Shown piece by piece: positions 8,630-17,015 of a stretch of 47,752 nt of DNA. A program made the position numbers and the translations under genes. Each line of letters begins with the position of its first letter. Position 1 is the first letter of the stretch. This DNA comes from Planctomycetota bacterium (GTDB taxonomy: Bacteria; Planctomycetota; Phycisphaerae; UBA1845; Fen-1342), in contig JACRLV010000027.1 in the NCBI GenBank assembly GCA_016235145.1, positions 1 to 47,752 of the forward strand. Reading direction: 5' to 3'. The notes beneath the pieces are model-generated. The model saw nothing but the letters and a program-made list of their open reading frames with translations. It was not told where the DNA came from and searched no databases.

Positions 8630-9907
8630 CTACTTCGGCGCCGTGGGCAGCCTCCAACTGAGCACGACCACCGACGACATGGGCGGGTATGCCATCGACA
8701 TTCGCCAGCCGCGAAAGTCCTTCGGACTCCAGTTCATTTGCTCATAGACCCGCGCCGCGATCTGGCCGTAGCGCGGAATCATCGGCGTGGCGATGGTTGG
8801 CGGAAGTCCCGCCAGTTCCTCCACCTCGGCGCTGATGGGCAACAGGTTTTGCTGATTCTGCGCCGCGGGCGAATCCAAGCCGCCGTGGGGGAAGCCGTAC
8901 ACATTCGTCGTGAACGGCCCGTCGCCGAGGTCGCGGTGGAGGATTACGTCCATCAGCAGTCTCTCGGTGGGCGCGTTGATCGGCGCGGCGCCGGAGTGTG
9001 TCGGATTCTCCTCGTCAGCGAAACGCGGCAGCCCGCGCACCAGCATTCCCAGCACGCAGTCGAACGCCGCGGTGTTCCCCACCGGCCCGCCTGGAAGAAC
9101 CAGCTCCGTCCCGTCCGGACCGTCAACGGCTTCGATCGCCGGCATGTTGTTCGAGCAGAATTCCGGAATGACGAATGGTGCGTGCGGAATCCCGTTGTCC
9201 GGCGCCAAAGGGCGCGGGCGGATATCGGGGTGGCTTTCGCCGGTGTTGTCATGAACGCGAGCGCGTCCGAGGCGCCAACGCGCTTGCGGCCGCAGGCGAC
9301 GAAAATCGAACAGGCCGCTGACCTGCACGAAATCGATCGCATCGCACCGCCCGGCCGAGGGCCCCGCGAAGGTGCAAAGCAGCCGCGTCCGGATCTGCAC
9401 GCCCCAGATCATGCTGTTGCCGCGAAACGCAAGTTCCCGGCCGCTTTCGAGGCTGCGCTCGCGTTCGAAGACGCCCGTGCTCTCGAGCGTGAGTTCGAAC
9501 TGGTCGCGGCCGCCGGCGTGCGTCGTCACTACTTCGTTGAAGCGTCCCATCGCCTCGGCGAGTGCCGCAAGGACGTCGGGCGGCGCGCCGGCCCGCTGAA
9601 ACGCTCGAATCACAAGGTCGATACCCTGCTGCCCGGGAAGGAAATTGAGCGCGGCGAACGGATCGGGCGAGCTCATCACCCGGGAGAGCTTCCAGGTCAG
9701 GTTCCGATTGATCCCGAAACGCCGTGCGGTGTCCTGCGGCGAGGCCGGGTCGGCGCCGACGGAAGCGTAAAGCTCTATCAGCGCTTTTCTGATCGACTGC
9801 AACGCTCCCCGGCTGTCGTCGATGATGTCGATGTCGGGCTGCATGACCAGATCGATCCTACCGGGATTGGCACAGGGGGGCAAATCTGGTTTATTCTCCA
9901 AAGACAA
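8630..9907 (-). CDS. Protein with HTH-like N-terminal segment, unknown function
   Basis: This is a 425-residue protein from a possible TTG start. The ATG at 9844 (residue 22, MQPDIDIIDDSRG) is an alternative and may be the real start, since neither has a strong ribosome-binding site. Residues about 30-85 look helical and include an HTH-like stretch, SPQDTARRFGINRNLTWKLS, as in DNA-binding domains. The remaining 300 or so residues are mixed and have no motif that I recognise. No membrane segment or signal peptide is evident. The opposite strand carries a longer open frame (8588-10195), but that is Arg-rich and reads as a shadow. The protein may be a regulator; this rests only on the HTH-like segment. 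Confidence 0.55.
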   Translation of the reverse strand: MSLENKPDLPPCANPGRIDLVMQPDIDIIDDSRGALQSIRKALIELYASVGADPASPQDTARRFGINRNLTWKLSRVMSSPDPFAALNFLPGQQGIDLVIRAFQRAGAPPDVLAALAEAMGRFNEVVTTHAGGRDQFELTLESTGVFERERSLESGRELAFRGNSMIWGVQIRTRLLCTFAGPSAGRCDAIDFVQVSGLFDFRRLRPQARWRLGRARVHDNTGESHPDIRPRPLAPDNGIPHAPFVIPEFCSNNMPAIEAVDGPDGTELVLPGGPVGNTAAFDCVLGMLVRGLPRFADEENPTHSGAAPINAPTERLLMDVILHRDLGDGPFTTNVYGFPHGGLDSPAAQNQQNLLPISAEVEELAGLPPTIATPMIPRYGQIAARVYEQMNWSPKDFRGWRMSMAYPPMSSVVVLSWRLPTAPK

Positions 9908-10161
9908 TCGCTGAGATGGTTTGCAAAGACAATCGACTTTCTCGACCTAGGTTCGCTGATCTGGCGAACAACCGGGGGGCACTCTTCTCATGCGACCAGG
10001 CGGCTTCACGGGTTTGTGAATTGCCGGAATTGGCGCGGGCGCGTGGTTGCCGCGGGGAAGCAGGAGCCGCAAAGCCCCCGCCCACCCGCTCATGGGCAGG
10101 GCCTCTGCGCGGCCGTATCGGATTTGCCGGTGATCGCGGCGACTCGGCTGCGCCGCGGCCC

Positions 10162-10962
10162 TCACGGGCACAGACTCTTCAACAAGGCGACGTAGCGGTC
10201 CATGCTGTGATCATCAAAGGCGTTCTTCGGGAGTTCTTTGTATGCTTCGACCGTTATGGTCACCTCCTCCAGGAACCGCATCCAGCGGGCGGGCGATTGC
10301 GAAAACACGCCATCCCCATCGAAATAGCATTCGACGCCGACGTGCCGGTATCCGAGCAGTCGAGGCGGGATGCGCGTGACGACGTCGCGATTGTTCACAA
10401 ATCGGAACGTCCTTGCTCGAAAATCGACGTCGAATCGGCCGGAAAACTCGCTGTCGCCGACGCGCGGCGAGCCGAACGTGTAGAGCCCGGCGACGGGCTT
10501 GTCTTCTTCGATCCGCAGTTTCGCCGTCGCGAGCGTCGCGAGCGCCGCCCCGAGGCTGTGCCCGGTGAACCAGAGCGTCCGCGGATGTGCCGGATCCTGC
10601 TGCGCGTCGATCGCCGCGCGAAGCTCCCACCACACGTCGAAGAGGGCTCCCAGGAATCCCTGATGCACCTTTCCGCCGGGGCCGGCAACGAGGCGGGCGT
10701 CGATATCGGTGAGCCAATCCGCCAGTTCGCGCGGTTCGGTGCCGCGAAACGCGATCAGGATGATCGAGTCATTCCGTGCGACGAACCCCTGCGTATCACG
10801 ATGGTCGAGCAGCGTCGGCGGTTCAAATCCCCAGTCCGCGAGCGTCGCGCTGACGGAGTTCGGTTCTCTCGTGTATGCGAGCCTTGCGGCTTCGCCGAGG
10901 GAATAGGCGTTGCAGCGGGAAAACGCATCAGCCATCGAATCGAAGTTCTCAAATGGCTCCAT
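10162..10962 (-). CDS. Class 3 lipase-like alpha/beta hydrolase
   Basis: Starting at the ATG at 10962, with a GGGAG site seven bases upstream, the product has 266 residues, normal for a single-domain Lipase_3 protein. The nucleophile elbow is GHSLG with Ser136 (TGHSLGAALA). The oxyanion region is AFRGTEP (residues 71-77). Asp193 in NNRDVVTRIPP and His252 in DDHSMDRY complete the likely triad and match the family pattern. No signal peptide is seen, so it may act in the cytoplasm or leave by another route. Substrates in this family are acylglycerols or other esters; the exact one cannot be read from sequence. It lies about 250 bases before the HTH-like gene on the same strand, too far for a tight operon. 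Confidence 0.85.
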   Translation of the reverse strand: MEPFENFDSMADAFSRCNAYSLGEAARLAYTREPNSVSATLADWGFEPPTLLDHRDTQGFVARNDSIILIAFRGTEPRELADWLTDIDARLVAGPGGKVHQGFLGALFDVWWELRAAIDAQQDPAHPRTLWFTGHSLGAALATLATAKLRIEEDKPVAGLYTFGSPRVGDSEFSGRFDVDFRARTFRFVNNRDVVTRIPPRLLGYRHVGVECYFDGDGVFSQSPARWMRFLEEVTITVEAYKELPKNAFDDHSMDRYVALLKSLCP

Positions 10963-11589
10963 GACATGCTCCCTTCTCGGCGCAATGCCGAAAATCGACC
11001 GCCTCGATGGTGAGGCATGGCCAGGCGGCGCACAAGGGGGATTCGCCCGGTGTCCATGCCGGCGGCTGTGGAATTGACGGCGGCGTTGCATGAGTTTCCT
11101 GGCTTCTAGTTCGCCAACCATTGATTTTCTGGTTGCTGCCTGGGAACGGGTGCTCGTCCGTGATGAGTTCTGTGGGGCAGGCCTCCGAGCTTGTGAATTT
11201 TTTCGGGAGTGCGGGCGTCTCGCCCGCGTTTTCAAGCAAGAAACGGCGATCGCCTTTGGAGTTTGCCAAAAAACTCACAAGCTCTCCGGCCTGCCTCTTC
11301 GGCGCAAACGGTTCCTGCGCCAGGCGGGCCTGTTTCCGAAGAGACAGGCCGGAGGCCTGCCCCACATGTCTCCGCACCAGCCTCCGGCCCCACATTTCTC
11401 CGAACCAGCGGCCGGTCCCCAATTCGGATCTTGCCCGCACCAGAAAACAAAAGGCTGATGGACCACCATGTGTCGGCGGTGATCGTGCATTGGACCGACG
11501 GTCGCGGCCAGGAGATTGGCGAACGGCATCATCGTGCGTTGATTTCCCTCGGATCCGCTGAATCGAATGATTTCGCGTAATATCGGCTC
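10963..11589. other. Repeat-rich intergenic region between divergent genes
   Basis: About 630 bases separate the lipase (minus) from pxpB (plus). No gene is supported. The region holds an imperfect inverted repeat (11177-11294), a hairpin built on CAGGCC/GGCCTG near 11326-11359, and a 28-base direct repeat in two imperfect copies starting at 11360 and 11388. Promoters for both flanking genes must lie here, but I could not single one out. Confidence 0.5.
11177..11294. repeat. Imperfect inverted repeat, MITE-like size
   Basis: Arms of 27 bases at 11177-11203 and 11268-11294 match at 23 of 27 positions when one is reverse-complemented. Both end in a T6/A6 run facing inward. The interior contains a short palindrome, GCGGGCGTCTCGCCCGC, at 11211-11227. 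There is no coding capacity. Confidence 0.6.
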
Positions 11590-12303
11590 GTGGTGAACGA
11601 GAGCCCCGAGACGCAGTTTGCTTGGGCGAGCGAGCGGCACTTGCGCCTCGCGCTCGGTGAGGCAGGCTCCCCTCAGACGCAGGATCGCGTGCGACGGGCG
11701 ACCGCGGCGCTGGAAGCCGCCGGTCTGCCCGGACTCGTGGGCGTCACGCCGGCCTATGCGACAATCCTGCTCGAATTCGATTTGAACGGCTTGAACGCCG
11801 AGCGGTCCGTGGTCGCCGTGCGGCGAGCCCTGTCGGCGTCGGTCGAGCAGCGAGCGGAGACGCAGACACGCATCGTGGAAATCCCGGTTTGTTACGAGGG
11901 GCCGTGTGCCCCGGACGCCCCGGAAGTCGCTCGCATGCACGGTATTGGCCTGCCCACACTCGCCCGCCTGCACGCGGCGCCGACATACCGTGTTGCTTTC
12001 ATCGGATTTGCGCCCGGATTCGGGTACTTGAGCGGTCTGCCGCCGCAGATCGCGACTCCCCGGCTGCCTTCGCCGCGGGTGCGCGTGCCCGTGGGCAGCG
12101 TCGCCATCGCGGGAGAGCAGACCGGCATCTACGCGACGCCCGGCGCCGGCGGCTGGCGACTGATCGGCCGGACGCCGCTGGTCATGTTCGACGCGCGGCG
12201 AACGCCCCCGGCACGGCTCGCCGCGGGCGATCTGGTGCGTTTCATGCCGATCAGTCTGGCGGAATTCGAGGCCCAGATGCGAGGCCGTGCGGTCGATGGC
12301 TAG
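11590..12303 (+). CDS. pxpB: 5-oxoprolinase subunit PxpB
   Basis: This 237-residue protein is of the KipI/PxpB family. Characteristic stretches are VCYEGPCAPDAPEVA (near residue 98), the conserved FIGFAPGFGYLSGLP (137-151) and VPVGSVAIAGEQTGIYATPG (166-185). With PxpA and PxpC it forms the ATP-dependent 5-oxoprolinase, which opens 5-oxoproline to glutamate and so clears a by-product of glutamine and peptide chemistry. Its C-terminus overlaps the start of pxpC by 8 bases if pxpC begins at 12296, pointing to translational coupling. The start is GTG at 11590, with GTG at 11593 as an equally possible start. The repeat-rich region lies just upstream. Confidence 0.9.
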   Translation: MVNESPETQFAWASERHLRLALGEAGSPQTQDRVRRATAALEAAGLPGLVGVTPAYATILLEFDLNGLNAERSVVAVRRALSASVEQRAETQTRIVEIPVCYEGPCAPDAPEVARMHGIGLPTLARLHAAPTYRVAFIGFAPGFGYLSGLPPQIATPRLPSPRVRVPVGSVAIAGEQTGIYATPGAGGWRLIGRTPLVMFDARRTPPARLAAGDLVRFMPISLAEFEAQMRGRAVDG

Positions 12304-13264
12304 CCGAACCGCTTTGCGAGTGATCGAGCCCGGAATGTGCACGACCGTGCAAGACCTCGGCCGTCCCGGCTGGGCGTCCGTCGGCGTGGCCCGCGGCGGC
12401 GCGGCGGACGCGCTGTCTTTGCGAATCGGAAATCGGCTGCTCCAGAACGAGGACCGCGCCGCCGCGATCGAGATGACGCTGCTTGGCGGCGCATTCGCGT
12501 GCGAGCGCGACATCATCGCCGTGTTGGCGGGTGGAGAGATCGAAGCCCGGATCGAGGGCCGCGGATCGACGCACCTGGCGTCAACCTGGGCGCCCTTCGA
12601 GCTGAGCGCCGGCGAGCGGCTTGTTACACGATCGATCCGCGGCGGCGTGCGCACGATTCTGTGCGTCGCGGGCGGCATTCTCGTTCCGCCGCTTCTCGGC
12701 AGCCGCTCCACGCACCTGGGCGGGCAGTTCGGCGGTTTGGACGGGCGGATGCTGCGCCCGGGAGATGCGATTGAAGTCGGCGAACCGCGCGGGCGATGCG
12801 CGGACGGATCTGCGGGCGCACGTGCCCGGGCGTTGGCGAAACCGATGCTGGCGCGGCGCAGTCTCCGAGCGGTCGATGGCCCTCATCGACATTGTTTTGA
12901 TTCCGCCGCCGTCAAACGCTTCTGGTCCACCCGCTTCGAAGTGTCCTTGCAATCGGATCGGGTCGGCCTGCGGTTGAACGAGTGCATCGGCTCAGCGAAC
13001 TTCGGCGGACGCATGCCCAGCGAGGGCATGCTGCACGGCGCGGTGCAGGTGCCGGAATCCGGCAGGCCCATCGTGCTGATGGCGGACCATCCCACCACCG
13101 GCGGGTATCCTGTCGTTGCGTGCGTCGCCGCGGTCGATCTGCCGGCGCTCGGGCAAGTTCGGCCGGGCGAGTCCATTTCCTTCGAAACAGTGACCGTCGA
13201 GCGGGCGCGTGAACTGTACGCAGAGCGGGAGCGAATTCTGGAGGTCGAGCTGCCCACGCGGTGA
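12296..13264 (+). CDS. pxpC: 5-oxoprolinase subunit PxpC
   Basis: This is a KipA/PxpC-family protein of 322 residues from the ATG at 12296; a GTG at 12287 would add three residues. Family signatures visible are RVIEPGMCTTVQDLGRPGW (about 8-26), the MTLLGGAF region, and near the C-terminus MPSEGMLHGAVQVPESGRP with HPTTGGYPVVA. The family is related to biotin-dependent carboxylase C domains, although PxpC itself acts in ATP-dependent 5-oxoproline cleavage with PxpA and PxpB. Overlap with pxpB and the 45-base gap to pxpA make a three-gene operon. No disruption is seen. Confidence 0.9.
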   Translation: MASRTALRVIEPGMCTTVQDLGRPGWASVGVARGGAADALSLRIGNRLLQNEDRAAAIEMTLLGGAFACERDIIAVLAGGEIEARIEGRGSTHLASTWAPFELSAGERLVTRSIRGGVRTILCVAGGILVPPLLGSRSTHLGGQFGGLDGRMLRPGDAIEVGEPRGRCADGSAGARARALAKPMLARRSLRAVDGPHRHCFDSAAVKRFWSTRFEVSLQSDRVGLRLNECIGSANFGGRMPSEGMLHGAVQVPESGRPIVLMADHPTTGGYPVVACVAAVDLPALGQVRPGESISFETVTVERARELYAERERILEVELPTR

Positions 13265-13309
13265 GCTTGGGCGCCGCGGGCGGTTGGTGGGCGCTGCGGA
13301 GATCGCGAC

Positions 13310-14095
13310 ATGACGGAATGCATCGACCTTAATTGCGACCTCGGCGAGCGATGTGACGCACCCGGCGTCTCTGCGGACCTTGAATTGCTGAGTGCGGTGA
13401 GCTCAGCGAACATCGCCTGCGGCGGTCACGCCGGCGACTATGAGAGCATGATCCGCACGGTGGCGGCGGCGATCGAACTTGGTGTGGCGGTGGGGGCACA
13501 TCCCAGTTTTCCGGATCGACCGAACTTCGGGCGCGTGACGATCGCAATGCCGCTGCCGCAGCTTGAGGACGCGATCGCGTCACAAGTGGACGCACTGTTG
13601 CGGATTGTCATTCGTCAACACGGCTGTCTGACTCACGTCAAACCGCACGGCGCCCTTTACCATGCCGCGATGCGCCAGGCGGAGATTGCCGAGGCGATAG
13701 CGAATGCCGTGGTGCGCCTGGGTTTACGTCTGATCCTCGTCGGGCAGTCCGGCGCCATTGCGCTTGGCGTCTGGGGAAAGATGGGTTTCCAAGTCGCCGC
13801 GGAGGCGTTCGCAGATCGGCGTTATGAGGCCGATGGTTCGCTACGGGATCGGCGGCATGCCGACGCGGTGCTCGCAACGTCCGCCGATGCGGCCCAACAG
13901 GCGGTTCGCATCGCGACCGGCGCCGGCGTCCTGACGCCGACCGGATCCATAGTGCCCGTGCGAGCGGACACGATTTGCTTGCATAGCGATACACCCGATG
14001 CACCCGCGAAAGCGCGCGCCGTCCGCGACGCGCTCCTGCACGCCGGAATTCGGATGCGAGCCCTGGCGCTCTCGTGTTCGAAACCAGCGGGATGA
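13310..14095 (+). CDS. pxpA: 5-oxoprolinase subunit PxpA (LamB/YcsF family)
   Basis: The 261-residue product starts with the family hallmark IDLNCDLGE (residues 5-13). It continues with NIACGGHAGDY (33-43), VGAHPSFPDRPNFGR (60-74) and THVKPHGALYH (104-114), as expected for the polysaccharide-deacetylase-like fold of LamB/YcsF proteins. It supplies the third subunit of 5-oxoprolinase. Order pxpB-pxpC-pxpA is complete, so the enzyme should be functional. The length is normal (about 250 residues in the family). A GGAG element lies eight bases before the ATG. Palindromic repeats follow after the stop codon. Confidence 0.92.
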   Translation: MTECIDLNCDLGERCDAPGVSADLELLSAVSSANIACGGHAGDYESMIRTVAAAIELGVAVGAHPSFPDRPNFGRVTIAMPLPQLEDAIASQVDALLRIVIRQHGCLTHVKPHGALYHAAMRQAEIAEAIANAVVRLGLRLILVGQSGAIALGVWGKMGFQVAAEAFADRRYEADGSLRDRRHADAVLATSADAAQQAVRIATGAGVLTPTGSIVPVRADTICLHSDTPDAPAKARAVRDALLHAGIRMRALALSCSKPAG

Positions 14096-14318
14096 AGCGA
14101 GCGCAAACGCGAGTCGTTCGATTCGCGTACGTGAGTAGGAAATCTCCGGGGTGTGCAGGTCGGCGGCTATGGCCGACCCCGGGGTGTGCCGAGATCCACC
14201 CCCGCCTGACGCGACCCGCGCTGGCCTGGGCGGGTCGTTCGATCCTCGCGCTGGCTTGCGGCGCCAGTTTTCAACCGGCGTTCTTGCACGTTGCGGGAGA
14301 GGCTCCTGGTACTTCGTT

Positions 14319-14439
14319 AATGCATAATTCCCGGGGAGCATCGGCGTCTCGCCGGTATTCACCGGCTGGCGCCAATGCCTGCCGGCGAGACGCCGATGCT
14401 TACCGGCGAGACGCCGATGCTCCCCGGAAATCATGCATT
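14319..14439. repeat. Long palindromic repeat, 39-base arms
   Basis: Arms at 14319-14357 and 14401-14439 are reverse complements with only two mismatches. The loop carries a further copy of the core (GGCGAGACGCCGATGCT, near 14384-14400), so the right side holds the core twice in tandem at a 21-base spacing. It is non-coding and sits between convergent genes. Confidence 0.8.
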
Positions 14440-14480
14440 GACAGACCACTAGTGTAGCTAGTCAGAAATAGTGCATCACG

Positions 14481-14534
14481 GGTGGTACGGGCGTCTCGCC
14501 CGTTGTCCGACCCGGGCGGGACGCCCGGACCACC
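14481..14534. repeat. Palindromic repeat, 22-base arms
   Basis: Arms at 14481-14502 and 14513-14534 are reverse complements with two mismatches (outer GGTGGT/ACCACC) around a 10-base loop. The centre GGGCGTCTCGCCC resembles the cores at 11212-11226 and 14344-14355, which suggests related elements. Confidence 0.75.
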
Positions 14535-14566
14535 CTGCTAAGATGCAAACAGCGCGACTAAATACA

Positions 14567-16873
14567 CTAGCACGCCGCGCCGAACGCCGCCAGCAGCAAC
14601 GCCAGGTCGCTCAGGTCCACGTCACTGTCGCCGTCGAGGTCGCCGTCGGCGGGGGTCGCACCGGACGCCGTTCCGAAGTGGGACAGCATCACGGTGAGGT
14701 CGGAAAGCGACACGGTCCAGTCTCCGTCGAGGTCGCCGGGGCAGTTCTTGTGGACGCGGAAGGAGTAGACCGCGTCGCTGGTGATTTCACCGTCGAGCCG
14801 AATCGAGGCGGCGGCGGAGACGACGGTGTCGTGCACAGCCAACGTGTACAAGCCGTCCGCCAAAGGCGATCCGAAATCGAGGGTGGCGCTCAGCGATCCC
14901 GCGGTATACGAAAGCGTGAACGGCACGGCGCCTGACGGACCCGTGACGGTGTAGTTCGCGGCCGTGGTCGTAACCGGTTCGCTGAACACGACGCTGGCCT
15001 GCGACGGGCCGCTGCCGGGCAGGAACTCCGCATTGATCGCCGGGACCGTGCGGATCACTTTAGGCGGTCCGTTGACCCACGCAACTTCCGTTCTTCCGGT
15101 TTCGAGAATCCACATGAATTCATCCAGCGACACGCCGGTGGCCGCGGCTGGAATCGGGATCACGTAGTGCTCCGTCCGGGCGTCGTTCTCGATGACGCGC
15201 GTGACGTTGCCGCCGCCGGACAGATTTACGCGCACGTCGACGGGCATGCGGAACGTCGGCCAGGATGCGTTCTGATTCTGGTTGACGTAGAGCCGGAGGT
15301 AACGGTTCGCGCCGTCGTTGAAGGTCTGCCACGCATAAAGATAGTTCGGCGCGCCGACCTGATAGACCCACTGGTCGAAGAAATACGTCAGGTCGCGGCC
15401 GGCGGTCGAAGACGCGACGGCGGCGAAGTCGTCTGTGGTGGCCGCGCCGAACTCAAACGCCGTGCGATAGTCGGCCAGGATCTGGAAAAACGTCGCGTCG
15501 CCGACGACGTGCCGCAGCATGTGCAGCACCCAGCCGGCCTTTCGGTAGCTGAAGTCGCTGCTGTAGATGCGCGACACGCTGCTGGTGTCATAAACATATA
15601 CGCTGCCGTTGACCGCTCCCGGCCGGCGGTTGTACATATGGGCCAGGTAGTCGGGCAGGCCGGCGGAGCCCGGCCGGTTTTCGTACCAGATCGCTTCGCC
15701 GAATGTCGCGAAACCCTCGTTCAGCCAGATGTCGTGCCACGTGCGGCAGGTGATCATGTCTCCCCACCATTGATGCGCCAGCTCGTGCGCGGTGACGCTC
15801 TCGTTGAATGTGCCCTGTCCCGTGTTGGTCTGGTGCTCCATGCCGCCGCCGAAGCCGAAGTAATAGATGCCGTATTTCTCATTGACGAACGGATATTCGC
15901 CGAAGGCCGGGCGAAACGCGCTGAGCATCGTCACGGAGCGATCCCAGGCCTGGCGGTTCCCGGCGGAGTCGCTGGTCGGAACGACGTTGAATTCCACCGG
16001 CATCGTGCCGCCCGGGTAGGTGTACGTCTGCGTCCACGTGTTGTACGTCGCGGAGCTGAAGCAGACCAGGTAAGTCGAGATCGGATAATTCGACGCCCAG
16101 CGATAGCGGCTGCGATCCCCGCTCAGTGCGTCGATTCCCTGCAACAGGCCGTTGGAGACAGTCCGCATGGTCGACGGAGCGGTTACCGCCAGCTCCAGCG
16201 TGAACTTGTCGCCGTTGTCGCCGGGATCCAATGCGTCGCCGTCTTTCACCGGGAACCAGGTCGCCGCGTAGTATGGCTCACTCAACGTGAAAATGAGCAC
16301 GTTTCCGTCACTCAGCACCAGTCGGTTGTACGAGCCGAACCCCATCGAGGCCGGCGTTCCGGTGTAGTCGATGCGAAGCGTGAAGACTTCGTCGGTGTTG
16401 TACGCCCGGTCGAGCGGCACGATGCGCCCGTAGACGCCCGTCGAGATGAGCGATCCGACCGGCACGTTCGTCGTTCCGTTCAGCGTGACCGCGGTGACGG
16501 TCATGTTGCTACGCAGCCGGAAGGTGAACTGCGTCAAGCCGTCGACGAGGCTGCGCACGGTCATCGTGTTGCTGCCGGTCAGCGCACCGCTGCCGGCGTT
16601 GAGTTCCACATCGAGATTGCAGTGCTGGAGGTCGGTGTCGCTGAGCGCCTCGCGCGGGCTCGATCCGCCGCCCTCGCCGCCACCTTCGCCGGGCGGAAGA
16701 AAGCGGGCCGCATGTGCCTTGCCGCAAAGGTCGTGCTCGCACGGATCCTCAAGCAAGGCGTTCAGGGCTTCGAGCGACGGGCCGGTCGCCTGTCGCTGTG
16801 CGAGACCATCCGAAGCGGCGGCCGGCGAGGCGGCTGCCAGACAGGACGCCAGGAGCGCGATAAATGGAGACAC
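14567..16873 (-). CDS. Secreted M1-family metallopeptidase with C-terminal dockerin
   Basis: GTG at 16873 is preferred because GGAGGG lies six bases upstream and a signal peptide then starts at once (SPFIALLASCLAAASPAAAS). That gives 768 residues. Domains: M1 N-terminal beta domain (about 80-270); catalytic domain with the exopeptidase-like GGMEH (343-347), zinc motif HELAHQWWGD (HEXXH at 363-367) and the third ligand Glu386 in NEGFATF; an Ig-like segment near 590-690; and a type I dockerin with two EF-hand repeats, each reading GDLDGD then LSDL. M1 enzymes remove N-terminal residues from peptides using zinc. The dockerin would dock to a cohesin, or bind calcium as in many planctomycete exported proteins; no cohesin gene is nearby. 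Confidence 0.88.
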   Translation of the reverse strand: MSPFIALLASCLAAASPAAASDGLAQRQATGPSLEALNALLEDPCEHDLCGKAHAARFLPPGEGGGEGGGSSPREALSDTDLQHCNLDVELNAGSGALTGSNTMTVRSLVDGLTQFTFRLRSNMTVTAVTLNGTTNVPVGSLISTGVYGRIVPLDRAYNTDEVFTLRIDYTGTPASMGFGSYNRLVLSDGNVLIFTLSEPYYAATWFPVKDGDALDPGDNGDKFTLELAVTAPSTMRTVSNGLLQGIDALSGDRSRYRWASNYPISTYLVCFSSATYNTWTQTYTYPGGTMPVEFNVVPTSDSAGNRQAWDRSVTMLSAFRPAFGEYPFVNEKYGIYYFGFGGGMEHQTNTGQGTFNESVTAHELAHQWWGDMITCRTWHDIWLNEGFATFGEAIWYENRPGSAGLPDYLAHMYNRRPGAVNGSVYVYDTSSVSRIYSSDFSYRKAGWVLHMLRHVVGDATFFQILADYRTAFEFGAATTDDFAAVASSTAGRDLTYFFDQWVYQVGAPNYLYAWQTFNDGANRYLRLYVNQNQNASWPTFRMPVDVRVNLSGGGNVTRVIENDARTEHYVIPIPAAATGVSLDEFMWILETGRTEVAWVNGPPKVIRTVPAINAEFLPGSGPSQASVVFSEPVTTTAANYTVTGPSGAVPFTLSYTAGSLSATLDFGSPLADGLYTLAVHDTVVSAAASIRLDGEITSDAVYSFRVHKNCPGDLDGDWTVSLSDLTVMLSHFGTASGATPADGDLDGDSDVDLSDLALLLAAFGAAC

Positions 16874-17015
16874 GATGGTCCCTCCGACTGGATGGAAAAC
16901 TGCATGAGAAGACTGCACACCATGTTAGTTGCTGGAGGGGTGGAAAAACAACTGCGCCGGGCATAACCCCAACGCAGCTTGCGGCGATATCGGCGTTTTC
17001 ATTTCGCCGGCGAAT

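Larger units (their letters stand above)
14096..14566. other. Convergent intergenic region filled with palindromes
   Basis: About 470 bases lie between pxpA (plus) and the M1 peptidase (minus), whose 3' ends face each other. No gene is supported. Besides the two inverted repeats listed separately, a small hairpin (GGTCGGC/GCCGACC, 14158-14178) is flanked by two copies of CCGGGGTGTGC at 14146 and 14179. The structures could end transcription from both sides. Confidence 0.5.

Noticed and set aside
8588-10195. 535-residue plus-strand ORF opposite the HTH-like gene
   Set aside because: It is rich in Arg, Ala and Gly with no domain or start signal, as expected from a GC-rich antisense frame. The minus-strand frame has better-patterned sequence.
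11177-11294. Insertion sequence ends
   Set aside because: Arms are imperfect and the interior is too short to hold a transposase; no target duplication is evident.
15167-16966. 599-residue plus-strand ORF opposite the M1 peptidase
   Set aside because: It overlaps a gene with clear HEXXH and dockerin motifs and itself shows Arg/Val-rich antisense composition.
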